Shown: in pieces, positions 53,890 through 64,000 of the stretch
Numbering within the stretch: the first letter of the stretch is position 1
Layout of the letters: each line of letters opens with the position of its first letter
Assembly: GCA_014871385.1 (NCBI GenBank)
Contig: CM026422.1
Coordinates: 17,921,199-17,985,198, forward strand
From: Ceratodon purpureus
Lineage: Eukaryota > Streptophyta > Bryopsida > Pseudoditrichales > Ditrichaceae
Reading direction: 5' to 3'
Length of the DNA stretch: 64,000 nucleotides
The notes under the pieces: model-generated
Seen by the model: the letters and a program-made list of their open reading frames with translations, nothing else
Databases searched by the model: none
What the model was told of the DNA's origin: nothing
Position numbers and translations under genes: made by a program

Positions 53890-55637
53890 GAGATTCTTCT
53901 AAAATCCATAATTTTTATATTGTAACTTCAAAATTATGCTTTTCAGAAATTGTGCCACTAGAAAGCTATTAGTGAAAGCTATTTGTACTAAACATATTAG
54001 AAGATTTCAAAAATCTATGACCCTCAAATAGCCTATCTCGAAGGTTTGCAACCACGATGCAATCGCAAAGTACTTTAGCGGTTAATATTCAAATACCAAC
54101 AACCTTTATCAAATTCAAACAAATGTTCGAGTAGTGGCATTTTTGTTGCTTGAGGATACAAAACTCTTTATTGAAAAAATAGAGACTTTTTTTTATAGAA
54201 TTATTCAAAAAGAATATGCCGCATGTTAAAAATCAAACATATTTCCATCTTACATGTAACAACTCTATATCTATAAGCTTCGATGCATCCGTGTAGGATG
54301 TTCATGAAGTATTGTATAACTTGAGATTGTATTCTGAACGTAAGAGTTAATTGTCAAATTGTTGTCTGACAATTAACTTGGGATTTAATTTGTGCCAAAA
54401 AGAGAAAGAAAAAGTATTGTATGATTGTAATAGTTTAGCTATTATATTTTGAAGCAAAAAGACGAAATAAACTTAAACATAAAAGAGTACAAAAATAGTA
54501 TAACTTGTGATTCATGGAAGCTTCACATGGCTACAGTCCATGGCCAAAGATACCTTCTTCATGTTCTTTAATTTAAAAGGTATCTTTATTTTAATGCGTA
54601 AGGTAGTTTATTCCAATGCGATAGATAGTTTATTTCAGATGAACTCCTCACCGGCAAAAAATACGAAGGCCAAAGATATCTATTTAGACCTTCAACGACA
54701 ACTTTGGAAGGCGTACCAATTTCAATTCTGAGGACTAAAGAATGTGCAAGCAACTCCTGTCGATCACTACTTACCAAATTTGCGAAGTTCGATCACCGTT
54801 TCATTGCCCCGAAACAACGTATTCTGAAGACAAGGCTCGCATGTTCTAATTAAGGACTACGTGCTGAAATTTCTTATCTGCTCGCGCAAGACTCAAATTC
54901 ACTTTGGAAGAAAAATGCGTACACAAATGTCAGTCTTCGAACATGCCCATCTCAATCTATGAGATGGACAATGGAGAGTGATAACTTGAGTCAGTCGAGG
55001 CTCTCTTGAGTCTCTTCCACCCTGGCGGTGGCACATACCGGCATAATCCGTTACTGTCTGCTTATATATAACATGACCTCTTTGAACAATAATGAAAGAA
55101 AGAATGAGTCCGTCGAGAACGTCGATGACATACTTACAAAACTATTCAGTTTCCTAAACCTAGATACACAAAATTACTGGTACACTATAATTTGCCTGTG
55201 AAACTAACCATTTGAAATCCGCCACTACGGAGACCAGGTATTTCACAGCTTCTACAAAGATTCATACATATCAATTTGAACTTCATCATTCGTAAGGCGG
55301 TGTATTAGATATTTTCGAAATGGAGCAAGTGCAGTATGCAGTAATCTGCAGATGGTGCTAAATTTTTCCATATTTATGTTTCGACATTTGATCCCCAGAA
55401 AAAGGGTTATAAGGATTGTGTATCACTAATTACCTTTGAAGTACAGGATATTGAACCCACTAAACCTTGGTAATATAGGATCCAGCTTTAATAAATCTTC
55501 TCATCAACAACCTAAAAGCCTGACTTCTAAGATCTCTAATTATCGTATGACCTACAGATGATTCGGTCGATCACAAACGAGGGAGGTGGAAAATTGTTTC
55601 GTTTTTGCCAAGAATATTTGAAAAATAATCATCCAAT

Positions 55638-56780
55638 CTACTTGTTAACAGCTCTGCAGTTCGTGCGAATCTGGCCGTCAGTGTCCGTGAGCACTCGAAT
55701 ATTGCCCATCTTCACCATCGCCTTAGCGAATGCATCGAAAAACGCTGCCGTCTTGCGGTACTTCTCTACCATGACCCGAGTCGATGCATCAGTATACAAC
55801 GCCTGATCCGACACGAGCATACCCTTCTTAACCGCTAGATTGTTGTAATACTCGGTGTCGAATTGCAGGTCCGTCGTGAAGTCCAGGTCGAACGTCCTCG
55901 TCTTGAGCCCGCGATCGCGGCACTTCTTCTTCAGCTTCTTCGCGTAGTCTGCCGGGATGTTGGGGTCCACTCCATCCTTGCTCGGATAGTTATATATCCT
56001 ACTATCCACGTGGTGGCATGCGGCATCACCGATCGTGTGAGCACCCGAGAGTATCACCATCTCTTCCTTCGACAGCCCCTGATTTGCGAAGTTAGCCACA
56101 AGCTGCGTCACATTTGACTGCGCGTCGGGTAAGAACTTGGAGGCATCGTCAGCCATCGAGACGTTCCCGTCGCGCCGACCCGCGGGGACCGCGTAATTTG
56201 GTCCAAGAGTGATCGACACACTGTCGCGCGCGGCGAATGCCAGAATGTCAGCGCATGAGACCACTCCAGGGCATTTCTCCTCCAGCGCAGATTTGATCGC
56301 GTCCACCGCTTCGAAGCCCAGTAGACGAGCATTGGGCGGAGCGGTCTTCTCCGACTTTGGAACGTCCAGAAGCACGGATGCATCACAGCCCTGCACAAGC
56401 CAACCAGTTGCACTTTCGGCTTCATATAGGCAGCGAATTGTAGCAAGCGAAGGTGACATCATGAGTCAAAATTCATTGATTATAACGCATGAAAGATTCA
56501 TGATGTGCCGTCATCTTGAAGATCGAGTGCTTACCCTGACGAAACAGTCGTGGAAGTGGAGACGGAGGAGGGTAGCGGGAATGCCTGGACCCTCCTCTGG
56601 GTCTGCGTCTATGAGTGTCTGGAGCGTTTGCAAGACGATGGTCTCCGCATCTGGGCAGCTATTGCTGTAGTAGCCTACTTGCAGAGGAACTGCACTCTCC
56701 ACTCCATGGCAACTCAACACTGCCACTACCACCAAAGCTACGAAACAGAAAGAGACCCTCGCATTCACCATCTTTGCCAA
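55638..56780 (-). CDS. Class III peroxidase, copy 1
   Basis: Two exons, 56780-56535 and 56390-55638 (intron 144 bp, AGG|GTAAGC and GTGCAG|GGC), give 332 aa. A signal peptide (about 1-29, hydrophobic core FCFVALVVVAVLSC) predicts secretion to the cell wall or vacuole. Distal haem-side motif is RLHFHDCFVR (Arg73, His77); proximal His200 is in LSGAHTIGDAAC. All eight conserved Cys are present, ending in TNCRAVNK. These enzymes oxidise phenolics with H2O2 in wall cross-linking, defence and ROS control. A TATATAAATA box lies about 130 bp upstream. It differs from copy 2 at 13 residues. Confidence 0.95.
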
Positions 56781-56903
56781 TCAGTACTCACCGAACCACG
56801 TCACTAACTCAGGGCCACCCCTGCACCGGTGATCAACTAGAAATGCAATCCTACATGCATGTGCTCTGCGATGTACTACGATATTGTACTCTCGCAGATT
56901 GGG

Positions 56904-56913
56904 TATTTATATA
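56904..56913 (-). promoter_or_regulatory. TATA box of peroxidase copy 1
   Basis: On the minus strand TATATAAATA, about 125-135 bp upstream of the ATG at 56780. The aligned position in copy 2 is TATATATA, so the box is conserved in place but not in exact sequence. Confidence 0.65.
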
Positions 56914-58436
56914 ATCGTATTGAGAGCACGTTTGATCGCAATTAGCCGACGTTGTGCATGCACAGCTCAGTCTAGCCTACAACCAGCTGAGTCGGTTGCA
57001 AGTTGCGAATCTAGTGCATGCAGCCTTTACAGATTCAAGGCTGGCACTGTGGCACGGGACGCACACTCCGTACTCTAAATGTGGTACGATATCATACGTG
57101 AGGACAGCTGAAAAGGCAGTAACTAAAAGCGAACTTGTAAAACTACCGCCTCCTCGAAGTTATGATCCCGAATGTCAACTCCGGAGTTCCCTTGCGAAAG
57201 TTCGTTGTCTGATTCGCTTCACCCAGTCTTGGCATTTCCAAAAGCCTACTTTACAGGTCTAGTGCCTACATTCGAGTCTGTGAAATCTTCATTATGTATA
57301 TAATGTAAGTTATGTGTAAGCTCTCTGCATTTGATCTGATTTTTCTCTTTGAAAAGTCATCAAAGATAGGCAAAGTAAAATTGCAGTTTCGTCGTGATCC
57401 GCTGCAAGGGAAGGGCTATCTTGCATCATCATCTGCATCTGGAGGGTCGCTCCCACTGTGTCTGTGACGTAGCGTCTGCCACTACGAGCGGATTCATTAC
57501 GTTGGACCTTAGGATTCAAATAGGTCGAGAGTAAAACATAGTTGACCCTCCATTTCTGCATTTCTAAAGCTGACCATTCTTGGCATGTGTTTTAAAGCAG
57601 GTGCTGGACTTGGTGGCTTCTGCTACCCACACTCCCTACTTAGAACAGGACGCTATGAAACATGTTTTTTGCTTGACATTCATGTCTAAATTCAGGGCGA
57701 AAGTAATGGCAACTCCTTCAAATGCTATAAATAATATTCTGGAGTTAACTTATTCTAAAAGGTCTCGCAGATTTTCCCATAGGATTGGATCTTATGACTA
57801 CCGAATTTTTTGAAAGGATGGTAAAATATTTCAGACATTAAAAACTTGCAAAAGGCCCAAGTGTTGCAACACATTCTCCCACACCCAGAGTTGCTGGGTT
57901 GACTCTTCGAGTGTATCTGCGTGGTGGAGGGCATTTTTCATGGCTAGCAACGATGAGATTGGCGTCCACATGACAAGGACTATACCAGCATCTACGTGAT
58001 GGTGTGATTGACCACAGATAGGCTGTCATGTGGTACTGGGTGATGAAAATCCATGCAAAACGAACTGGACTAAAGAGTCAAGACTAGAGTGATAGTTTGT
58101 TTGCAAATCATGCTCTGTATGCTAAGACAAATCATTAACAGATTGGACTGATGCTGAACGAAGAGCTTGTAAGATCTGGCCAATTTCTCAGCATTAAAAA
58201 TATTCTTCAAGAATTCAGTTTGTAACAGTTGTATATTTAGTACTGTAGCATCTCACTGTTTCTGTAAGTTACTGCCTTCTTCAAATTCTCCTCTGCTCCA
58301 AACGGCTTTGCTTAGGTCAAAGGATCACATTTCTAAGTAGAACAGCACATTTCATTTAATGACGGCCATTCAAGGGTTAACTCTGTCTAAGGTTATAGCA
58401 TGCATCCGTTTGTGTTGCACCAAAAAAGACACATTA
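56914..58436. other. Peroxidase 1 upstream region and spacer to kinase fragment
   Basis: Matches 61,881-63,411 of the second unit with substitutions and indels. It contains CAGCTCAGTCTAGCCTACAA and TGGTACGATATCATACG conserved in both, which may be promoter elements. No gene supported. Confidence 0.5.
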
Positions 58437-58501
58437 TCAGGCTGGGCAAAAGATTGTTGCCAAGCCTCGATCAACTGTGACATCTACTGGAGGTCCATAA
58501 G
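58437..58501 (-). pseudogene. Sphingosine kinase 3' fragment (last ~21 codons)
   Basis: Reads YGPPVDVTVDRGLATIFCPA and stop on the minus strand, the same peptide as the end of the intact exon at 63412-63606. The match stops at 58,501 in mid-exon. The next bases (AGCATCCCCAATCG...) are unrelated to the kinase. This is a by-product of the tandem duplication breakpoint. Confidence 0.9.
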
Positions 58502-58735
58502 AGCATCCCCAATCGTACACTATACATCGTCCCTCTAAACCAAATCTATCTTTTGTCTGACCTAAAATTAGACATTGAAATTACCATCATTAGAAGCGCA
58601 TTAAAATAAACGTGAGATATAATATATTTCTCAAGAAAAAAAAATTGTAAAAATTAGACTAAGGTGAAATGTTCTATTGAAAATACCACGTTTTCAAATT
58701 TTAGAGGGAGTACACCAAATCTTGCTTAAAAACGG
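58502..58735. other. Junction sequence between duplication units
   Basis: About 235 bp with no counterpart in the other unit, sitting exactly at the duplication junction. It starts AGCATCCCCAATCG, reminiscent of the GAGCATCYCCAA ends of some plant DNA transposons, but I found no matching second terminus. Confidence 0.4.
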
Positions 58736-60602
58736 AAAGATTCTTCCAACTCCCTTTAGATTTTTTGAAAATTATGCTTTGAAAATTGTATCACTGGAAA
58801 GCTATTAGTAAAAGCTATATATACTAAATATATTAGAAAATTTCAAAATTCTATCAACTTCAAATAGCCTACCTCGAAGTCTTGCAACCACAATGCGGTT
58901 GGTATGTTGCAAAGAACTTTAGGGGTTAATATTTAAATGCCAACAACATTTATCAATTTCAAGCAAATGTTTTAGTATTGGCATTTTTGTTGCTTGAGGA
59001 CACAAAACTCTTTATTGAAAAAATAGAGATCTTTTTGTATAGAATTATTAAAAAAAATATATGCCGCATTTTAAAAAACAAATATATTTCTATCTTACAT
59101 GTATCAATTCTATATCTATAAGCTTTGATGCATCCGTGTAGGATGATTCTGCAATATTGTATAATTTGAGATTGTATTCTAAACGTGAGAGTGCAAATCT
59201 AATGAAATGTGGCTCTCTCTTCCTTCCCACATTCAAATTGTTGTCTGACAACTAACTTAGCGTATATTTGTACCCTTTACAACTAAACGGCATTTAATTT
59301 GTGCCAAAAAGAGAAAGAAAAACTATTGTTCGATTGTAATGGTTTATCTATTATTTTTTGAGGCAAAAGGACGAAATAAACTTAAACTTAAAAGAATACA
59401 AAAATAGTGTAACCCAACCACGGTTGTGATTCATGGAAGCTTCACATGGCTACAGTCTATGGCCAAAGTCCCTGTTCTCCAATTTAAAAGGTAACTTTGT
59501 TTTAATGCAAAAGGTAGTTTGTTCCAATGCGATAGGTAGTTTATTTCAGGTGAATACCTCACCGGCAAAAAATACGCCAAAGGTATCTATTTAGACCCTT
59601 CAACGACAATATTGGAACCTCACGAGAAGCGTACTGGATTCGATTCTGAATACTGAAGAACGTGCAAGCAACTCCTGTCGATCACAGCTTTCCAAATTTC
59701 CGAAGTTCGATCACCGTTTCCTTGCCCCGAAACAACGTATTCTGAAGACAAGGCTTCCATGTTCTAAGGCCTACGTGCTGAAATTTTGTCTCTGCTCGCG
59801 CAAGACTCAAATTCCCTTTGGAAGAAAAATGCGTACACAATTATGTCAGCGTTTTAACATGCCATTCTTAATCTGTGAGATGAGAAAATTATAGACAGTG
59901 AAAATTTAAGTCAGTCGAGGCTCTCGTCTGATCCGGCGGTATCACATGCCGAGCATGATCCGTTACGTATCGTGTGCTGATACATGGCCTCTTTGAATAT
60001 TGAATATGAAAGAAAGATTGAGTCAGTTGAGGATGATGTTGTCACGAAATATTTCAGTTTCCTGAATCTGAATTCAGACACAAAATGACTGGTACACCAG
60101 AACCGGCTATGAAACTAACCATTTGAAACCCGCCACTATTTACAGCAGATATTTCACTTGTACAAAAATTCGTATATATCAATGAACGAGGTTTGAACTT
60201 CAGCATTTGTAAGGAGGTTATATGTTAATGTTTCCAAAACGGAGCAATTAGTGCAGTACTGTATGCAGTAATCTGCTTCGTAAGAGATTTTTCCATCTTT
60301 ATGTTCCGAAATCTCATCCAGCACAAGGGTAAGAATAGAGTATCATTCTCCGATCACATAATCGGAACTTACTGATCTAGATACCAATTACCGTTGAAGT
60401 AATCAGCGCTTGTTGAACCCACTATACCTTGGATACGTATGATCCAGCTTCAATAAATCTTCTCATCAACAACCTAAAAGCCTGACTTCTAAGATCTCTA
60501 ATTATCGTATGATCAACTCCAGATGATTCGGTCGATCACAAACGAGGGAGGTGGAAAATTGTTTCGTTTTTGCCAAGAATATTTGAAAAATAATCATCCA
60601 AT

Positions 60603-61745
60603 CTACTTGTTAACAGCTCTGCAGTTCGTGCGAATCTGGCCGTCAGTGTCCGTGAGCACTCGAATATTGCCCATCTTCACCATCGCCTTAGCGAATGCAT
60701 CGAAAAACGCTGCCGTCTTGCGGTACTTCTCTACCATGACCCGAGTCGATGCATCAGTATACAACGCCTGATCCGACACGAGCATACCCTTCTTGACCGC
60801 TAGATTGTTGTAATACTCGGTGTCGAATTGCAGGTCCGTCGTGAAGTCCAGGTCGAACGTCCTCGTCTTGAGCCCGCGCTCGCGACACTTCTTCTTCAGC
60901 TTCTTCGCGTAGTCTGCCGGGATGTTGGGGTCCACTCCATCCTTGCTCGGATAGTTATATATCCTACTATCCACGTGGTGGCATGCGGCATCACCGATCG
61001 TGTGAGCACCCGAGAGTACCACCATCTCTTCCTTCGACAGCCCCTGATTTGCGAAGTTAGCCACAAGCTGCGTCACATTTGACTGCGCGTCGGGTAAGAA
61101 CTTCGATGCTTCGGAAGCGATCGAGACGTTCCCATCGCGTCTACCCGAGGGGACCGCATAATCTGGTCCGAAAGTAATCGATACACTGTCGCGCGCGGCG
61201 AATGCCAGAATGTCAGCGCATGAGACCACTCCAGGGCATTTCTCCTCCAGCGCAGATTTGATCGCGTCCACCGCTTCGAAGCCCAGTAGACGAGCATTGG
61301 GCGGAGCGGTCTTCTCCGACTTTGGAACGTCCAGAAGCACGGATGCATCACAGCCCTGCACAAGCCAACCAGTTGCACTTTCAGCTTCATATAGGCAGCG
61401 AATTGTAGCAAGCGAAGGTGACATCATGAGTCAAAATTCATTGATTATAACGCATGAAAGATTCATGATGTGCCGTCATCTTGAAGATCGAGTGCTTACC
61501 CTGACGAAACAGTCGTGGAAGTGGAGACGGAGGAGGGTAGCGGGAATGCCTGGACCCTCCTCTGGGTCTTCGTCTATGAGCCTCTGGAGCGTCTCCAAGA
61601 CGATGGTCTCCGCATCTGGGCAGCTATTGCTGTAGTAGCCTACTTGCAGAGGAACTGCACTCTCCACTCCTTGGCAACTCAACACTGCCACTACCACCAA
61701 AGCTACGAAACAGAAAGAGACCCTCGCATTCACCATCCTTGCCAA
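60603..61745 (-). CDS. Class III peroxidase, copy 2
   Basis: Same structure as copy 1: exons 61745-61500 and 61355-60603, 144-bp intron, 332 aa, signal peptide, RLHFHDCFVR, LSGAHTIGDAAC and eight Cys. The intron differs from copy 1 by one base. Protein differences cluster: five in exon 1 (residues 3-60) and six at 144, 147, 152, 161, 163 and 164, with only two conservative changes further on (Ile/Val195 and one Asp/Glu). Residues 144-164 lie in the stretch ahead of the GRRDG motif and just after it. Both copies look functional. Confidence 0.95.
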
Positions 61746-61872
61746 TCAGTACTAACCAGGCTACCACATAAACCCCAGGGCCACCCCCACACCGGTGATC
61801 AACTAGATATGCAATTGAGAAAGAAAATACTATGCGATGTAGTGCACTCTTGTCCTGTTGCAGACCGTCGGG

Positions 61873-61880
61873 TATATATA
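61873..61880 (-). promoter_or_regulatory. TATA box of peroxidase copy 2
   Basis: TATATATA about 130 bp upstream of the ATG at 61745, at the position aligned with the TATATAAATA of copy 1. Confidence 0.6.
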
Positions 61881-63411
61881 TGATCGTTTTCAGAGCACGC
61901 TTGATCGCAATTAGCCGACGTTGAGTAGCACAGCTCAGTCTAGCCTACAAGCAGCTGAATCGGGTGCAACTTGCGAATCTATTGCAGGCTTTACAGATTC
62001 AAGGCTGGCACTGTGGCACGAAACGCACACTCCGTACCTAAATGTGGTACGATATCATACGAGGACAGCTGAAAAGGCAGTAACTTATACTTAACTTGTA
62101 AAACTACCGCATCCTCGAAGTTATGATCCCGAATGTCAACTCCGGAGTTCCCTTGCACTTCCATTGTCTCATTCGCTTCACCCATTGTTGGCATTTCCAA
62201 TAGCCGTCGCTGTACCGGAAATTTTTACTTTCCACGTACTTTCGAGTCTGTGGATGGTGTAAGTTTTGTGTAAGCTTTCTGCATTTGACCTAATTTTTTT
62301 CTTTGATGAGTCACCGAACTAAGGCAAGGTAAATTGCAGTTTCATCGTGATCCGCTGTAAGGGAAGGGTGACTAGATCTTATTTCCCCTTCATTGCATCA
62401 TCATCTGCATCTGGAGTGTCGGTCCCACTGTGTCTGTGACGTAGCGTCTGCCATTCCGAGTGGATTCAAATAGGACGATGGTAGCCTAAAATATTATAGT
62501 TGTACCCTCCATTTCTTCATTTCTGAAGCTGACCATTCTTGGCATGTGTTTTAAAGCAGGAGCTGGACTTGGTGGCTTCTGCTAACCACACTCCCTACTT
62601 AGAACAGGGCGCTATGAAACATGTTTTTTGCTTGGTATTCGTGTCTAAATTCAGGGTAGAATGGAATGGCTCCCCATCAAATTGCTATATATAATATTCA
62701 GGAATATTCATTTAAAAAGGTCTTACACTTTTTCCCATAGGATTGGATCTTATGACTACCGAATTTTTTGAAAGGATGGTAGTATAATATTATAAACACT
62801 TAAGACTTGTAGAAGGGCCAAATGTTGTAACACATTCTCCCATACCCTGCTATGAAAAACACCCACTCCGAGAGTTGCTTGACTCGTCGAGTGTATCTGC
62901 GTGGTAGAGGGGGGCATTTTGCATGGCTAGCAACGATGAGATTGGCGTCCACATGACAAGGACTATACCTGCATCTACGTGATGGTGTGATTGACCACAG
63001 ATAGGCTGTCACGGGGTGGTGGGGTGATGAAAATCCATGCAAAACGAACTGGACTAAAGACCAGTTTGCAAATCATGCTTTGTATGTTAAGACAAATCAT
63101 TAACAGGTTGAACTGATACTGAACGAAGAGCTTGAAAGGTCTAACCAATTTCTCAGCATTAAAAATATCTTCAAAAATTCAATTTGTAACAGTTGTATAT
63201 ATAAGATTGTAGCATCTCACTGTTTCTATAAGTTAATGCCTTCTTCAAATTCACCTCTGCTCCAAACGACTTTGCTTAGGTCAAAGGATCACATTTCTAA
63301 GTAGAACAGCACATTTCATTTAATGACGGCCATTCAAGGGTTAACTCTGTCTAAAGTTATAGCATGCATCCGTTTGTGAAGCACTGGGAACGCACCAAAC
63401 AAGACACATAA

Positions 63412-63971
63412 TCAGGCAGGGCAAAAGATTGTTGCCAAGCCTCGATCAACTGTGACATCTACTGGAGGTCCATAAGTCATGATATCGCTGCTTCCATCAC
63501 CTACAGTACCCCTGCCCCTTGCAAGGATCTCACCATCTAAATCGATGTAGCCACCTTGAATGTCACTTCCGTAACGGCCAGCAGGATCAAGTCGAAATGC
63601 CTTCACCTGTTGTACCAATAACAACATAAGTCTATATCATCCTCAACACAAACCCGTATTGTAACGTACAACAGCATTTCACCCGTTATAAATCCATTCT
63701 ATCAAAAGTAGAACTGCTCGCCACCAGTAATTATTTTCCTACTTCTGAAACTCAATGTGACTGCTACAGTACACAGCTAGACAGGAGCATGGTAAAAAAT
63801 ACAATTGAAATATAACTAAGAACTTCCAAACCGTGGGGTTATGGATACCTTGAGATATTCCACGTATTTAGATTTGATGTGTCCTCCGGTTTGAAGTTTA
63901 AGAAGTAAATTTAGTAACGTCCAACGAGGACAATCCTTCATAATAATCAAGTCCAAACACCCATCTGAGAA
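63412..63971 (-). CDS. SPHK: Sphingosine kinase, last two exons (gene continues beyond window)
   Basis: Exon 63971-63849 (41 codons: FSDGCLDLIIMKDCPRW ... TGGHIKSKYVEYLK) and last exon 63606-63412 (64 codons plus stop: VKAFRLDPAGRYG ... YGPPVDVTVDRGLATIFCPA), both phase 0, joined by AAG|GTATCC and ACAG|GTG. The DGCLDLIIMK and TGGHIKS phrases and the final GPP-x4-VD-x-GLATIF correspond to the C-terminal part of plant sphingosine / long-chain-base kinases, which phosphorylate long-chain bases to signalling lipids. The ATP-binding N-terminal domain lies to the right of the window. Its last exon was the breakpoint of the tandem duplication. Confidence 0.9.
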
Positions 63972-64000
63972 CTGCAGTCATGGGTAAGCAAAAAGATAAG

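Larger units (their letters stand above)
53890..58501. repeat. Tandem segmental duplication, left unit
   Basis: Aligns head-to-tail with 58736-63477. It starts in AT-rich DNA (TGCAACCACGATGC near 54,048 matches 58,882) and ends inside the sphingosine kinase last exon (CATAAG at 58,501). Intergenic parts have diverged (roughly 85-90 percent by eye, with indels), whereas the peroxidase gene is nearly identical; there the offset is exactly 4,965 bp. Confidence 0.92.
58736..63477. repeat. Tandem segmental duplication, right unit
   Basis: Partner of 53890-58501. At its right end the kinase exon continues without interruption into 63,478-63,606, so this unit lies at the original junction with the sphingosine kinase gene. 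It is slightly longer than the left unit because of indels in intergenic DNA (for example at 59,195-59,290). Confidence 0.92.

Noticed and set aside
55558-57078. Plus-strand ORFs of 80-150 aa across the first peroxidase (and their mirror set at 60,523-61,883)
   Set aside because: Shadow frames of the minus-strand peroxidase exons; the real frame has all catalytic motifs and splice sites.

Overview
This window is nuclear DNA of a land plant. It encodes class III peroxidases with signal peptides, a plant sphingosine kinase C-terminus, a PARP-RST (RCD1/SRO-type) protein, and plant L1-type LINEs with a CCHC ORF1 and a zf-RVT tail. Genes have GT-AG introns, AT-rich intergenic DNA and islands of GC-rich coding sequence. 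I cannot name the species. The gene content fits a seed-free plant such as a moss or liverwort, but that is inference.

1-21 kb: three diverged copies of one protein family lie at 841-2295 (-), 9899-11830 (+) and 15867-18092 (+). All share an alpha-helical N-terminal domain, a central coiled coil and a C-terminal RING-like finger with the unusual order C-x2-C-x13-C-x-C-x2-H-x2-C-x(11-12)-C-x2-C. I do not recognise the family. The middle copy sits inside a large imperfect palindrome (arms 7371-8930 and 12255-14031) whose arms carry tandem ~217 bp units with a perfect tRNA-type B box. The rest is AT-rich DNA with several short repeat families.

21-33 kb: a 389-codon ORF of unknown function (21789-22958, -), then a broken LINE on the minus strand (about 23.2-27.0 kb) with a tRNA-Pro-like fragment beyond its 5' end. 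About 5.5 kb of AT-rich DNA with degenerate satellites follows.

33-41.7 kb: a CpG-rich upstream region, then the SRO-type gene (34274-37992, +), with the PARP-like and RST domains split over several exons. Downstream DNA has no gene I can support.

41.7-50.5 kb: a near-perfect inverted repeat. Each arm is 3,007 bp (41719-44725 and 47452-50458) with no indels; I noted one internal mismatch plus two at the inner edge. A 2.7 kb spacer holds a 5'-truncated LINE, itself interrupted by a ~400 bp TIR element. The arms contain shuffled tRNA-Gly(UCC) and tRNA-Asn pieces, including a hairpin made of two opposed tRNA-Gly 5' halves.

50.6-52 kb: a four-exon gene for a short (129 aa) protein on the minus strand.

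53.9-63.5 kb: a tandem duplication of about 4.6-4.7 kb. Each unit carries one class III peroxidase gene (-) and the 3' end of the neighbouring sphingosine kinase gene. The right unit joins the continuing kinase gene (exons 63849-63971 and 63412-63606); the left unit keeps only its last ~21 codons. The peroxidase copies are nearly identical except in sharply bounded patches, which suggests gene conversion.
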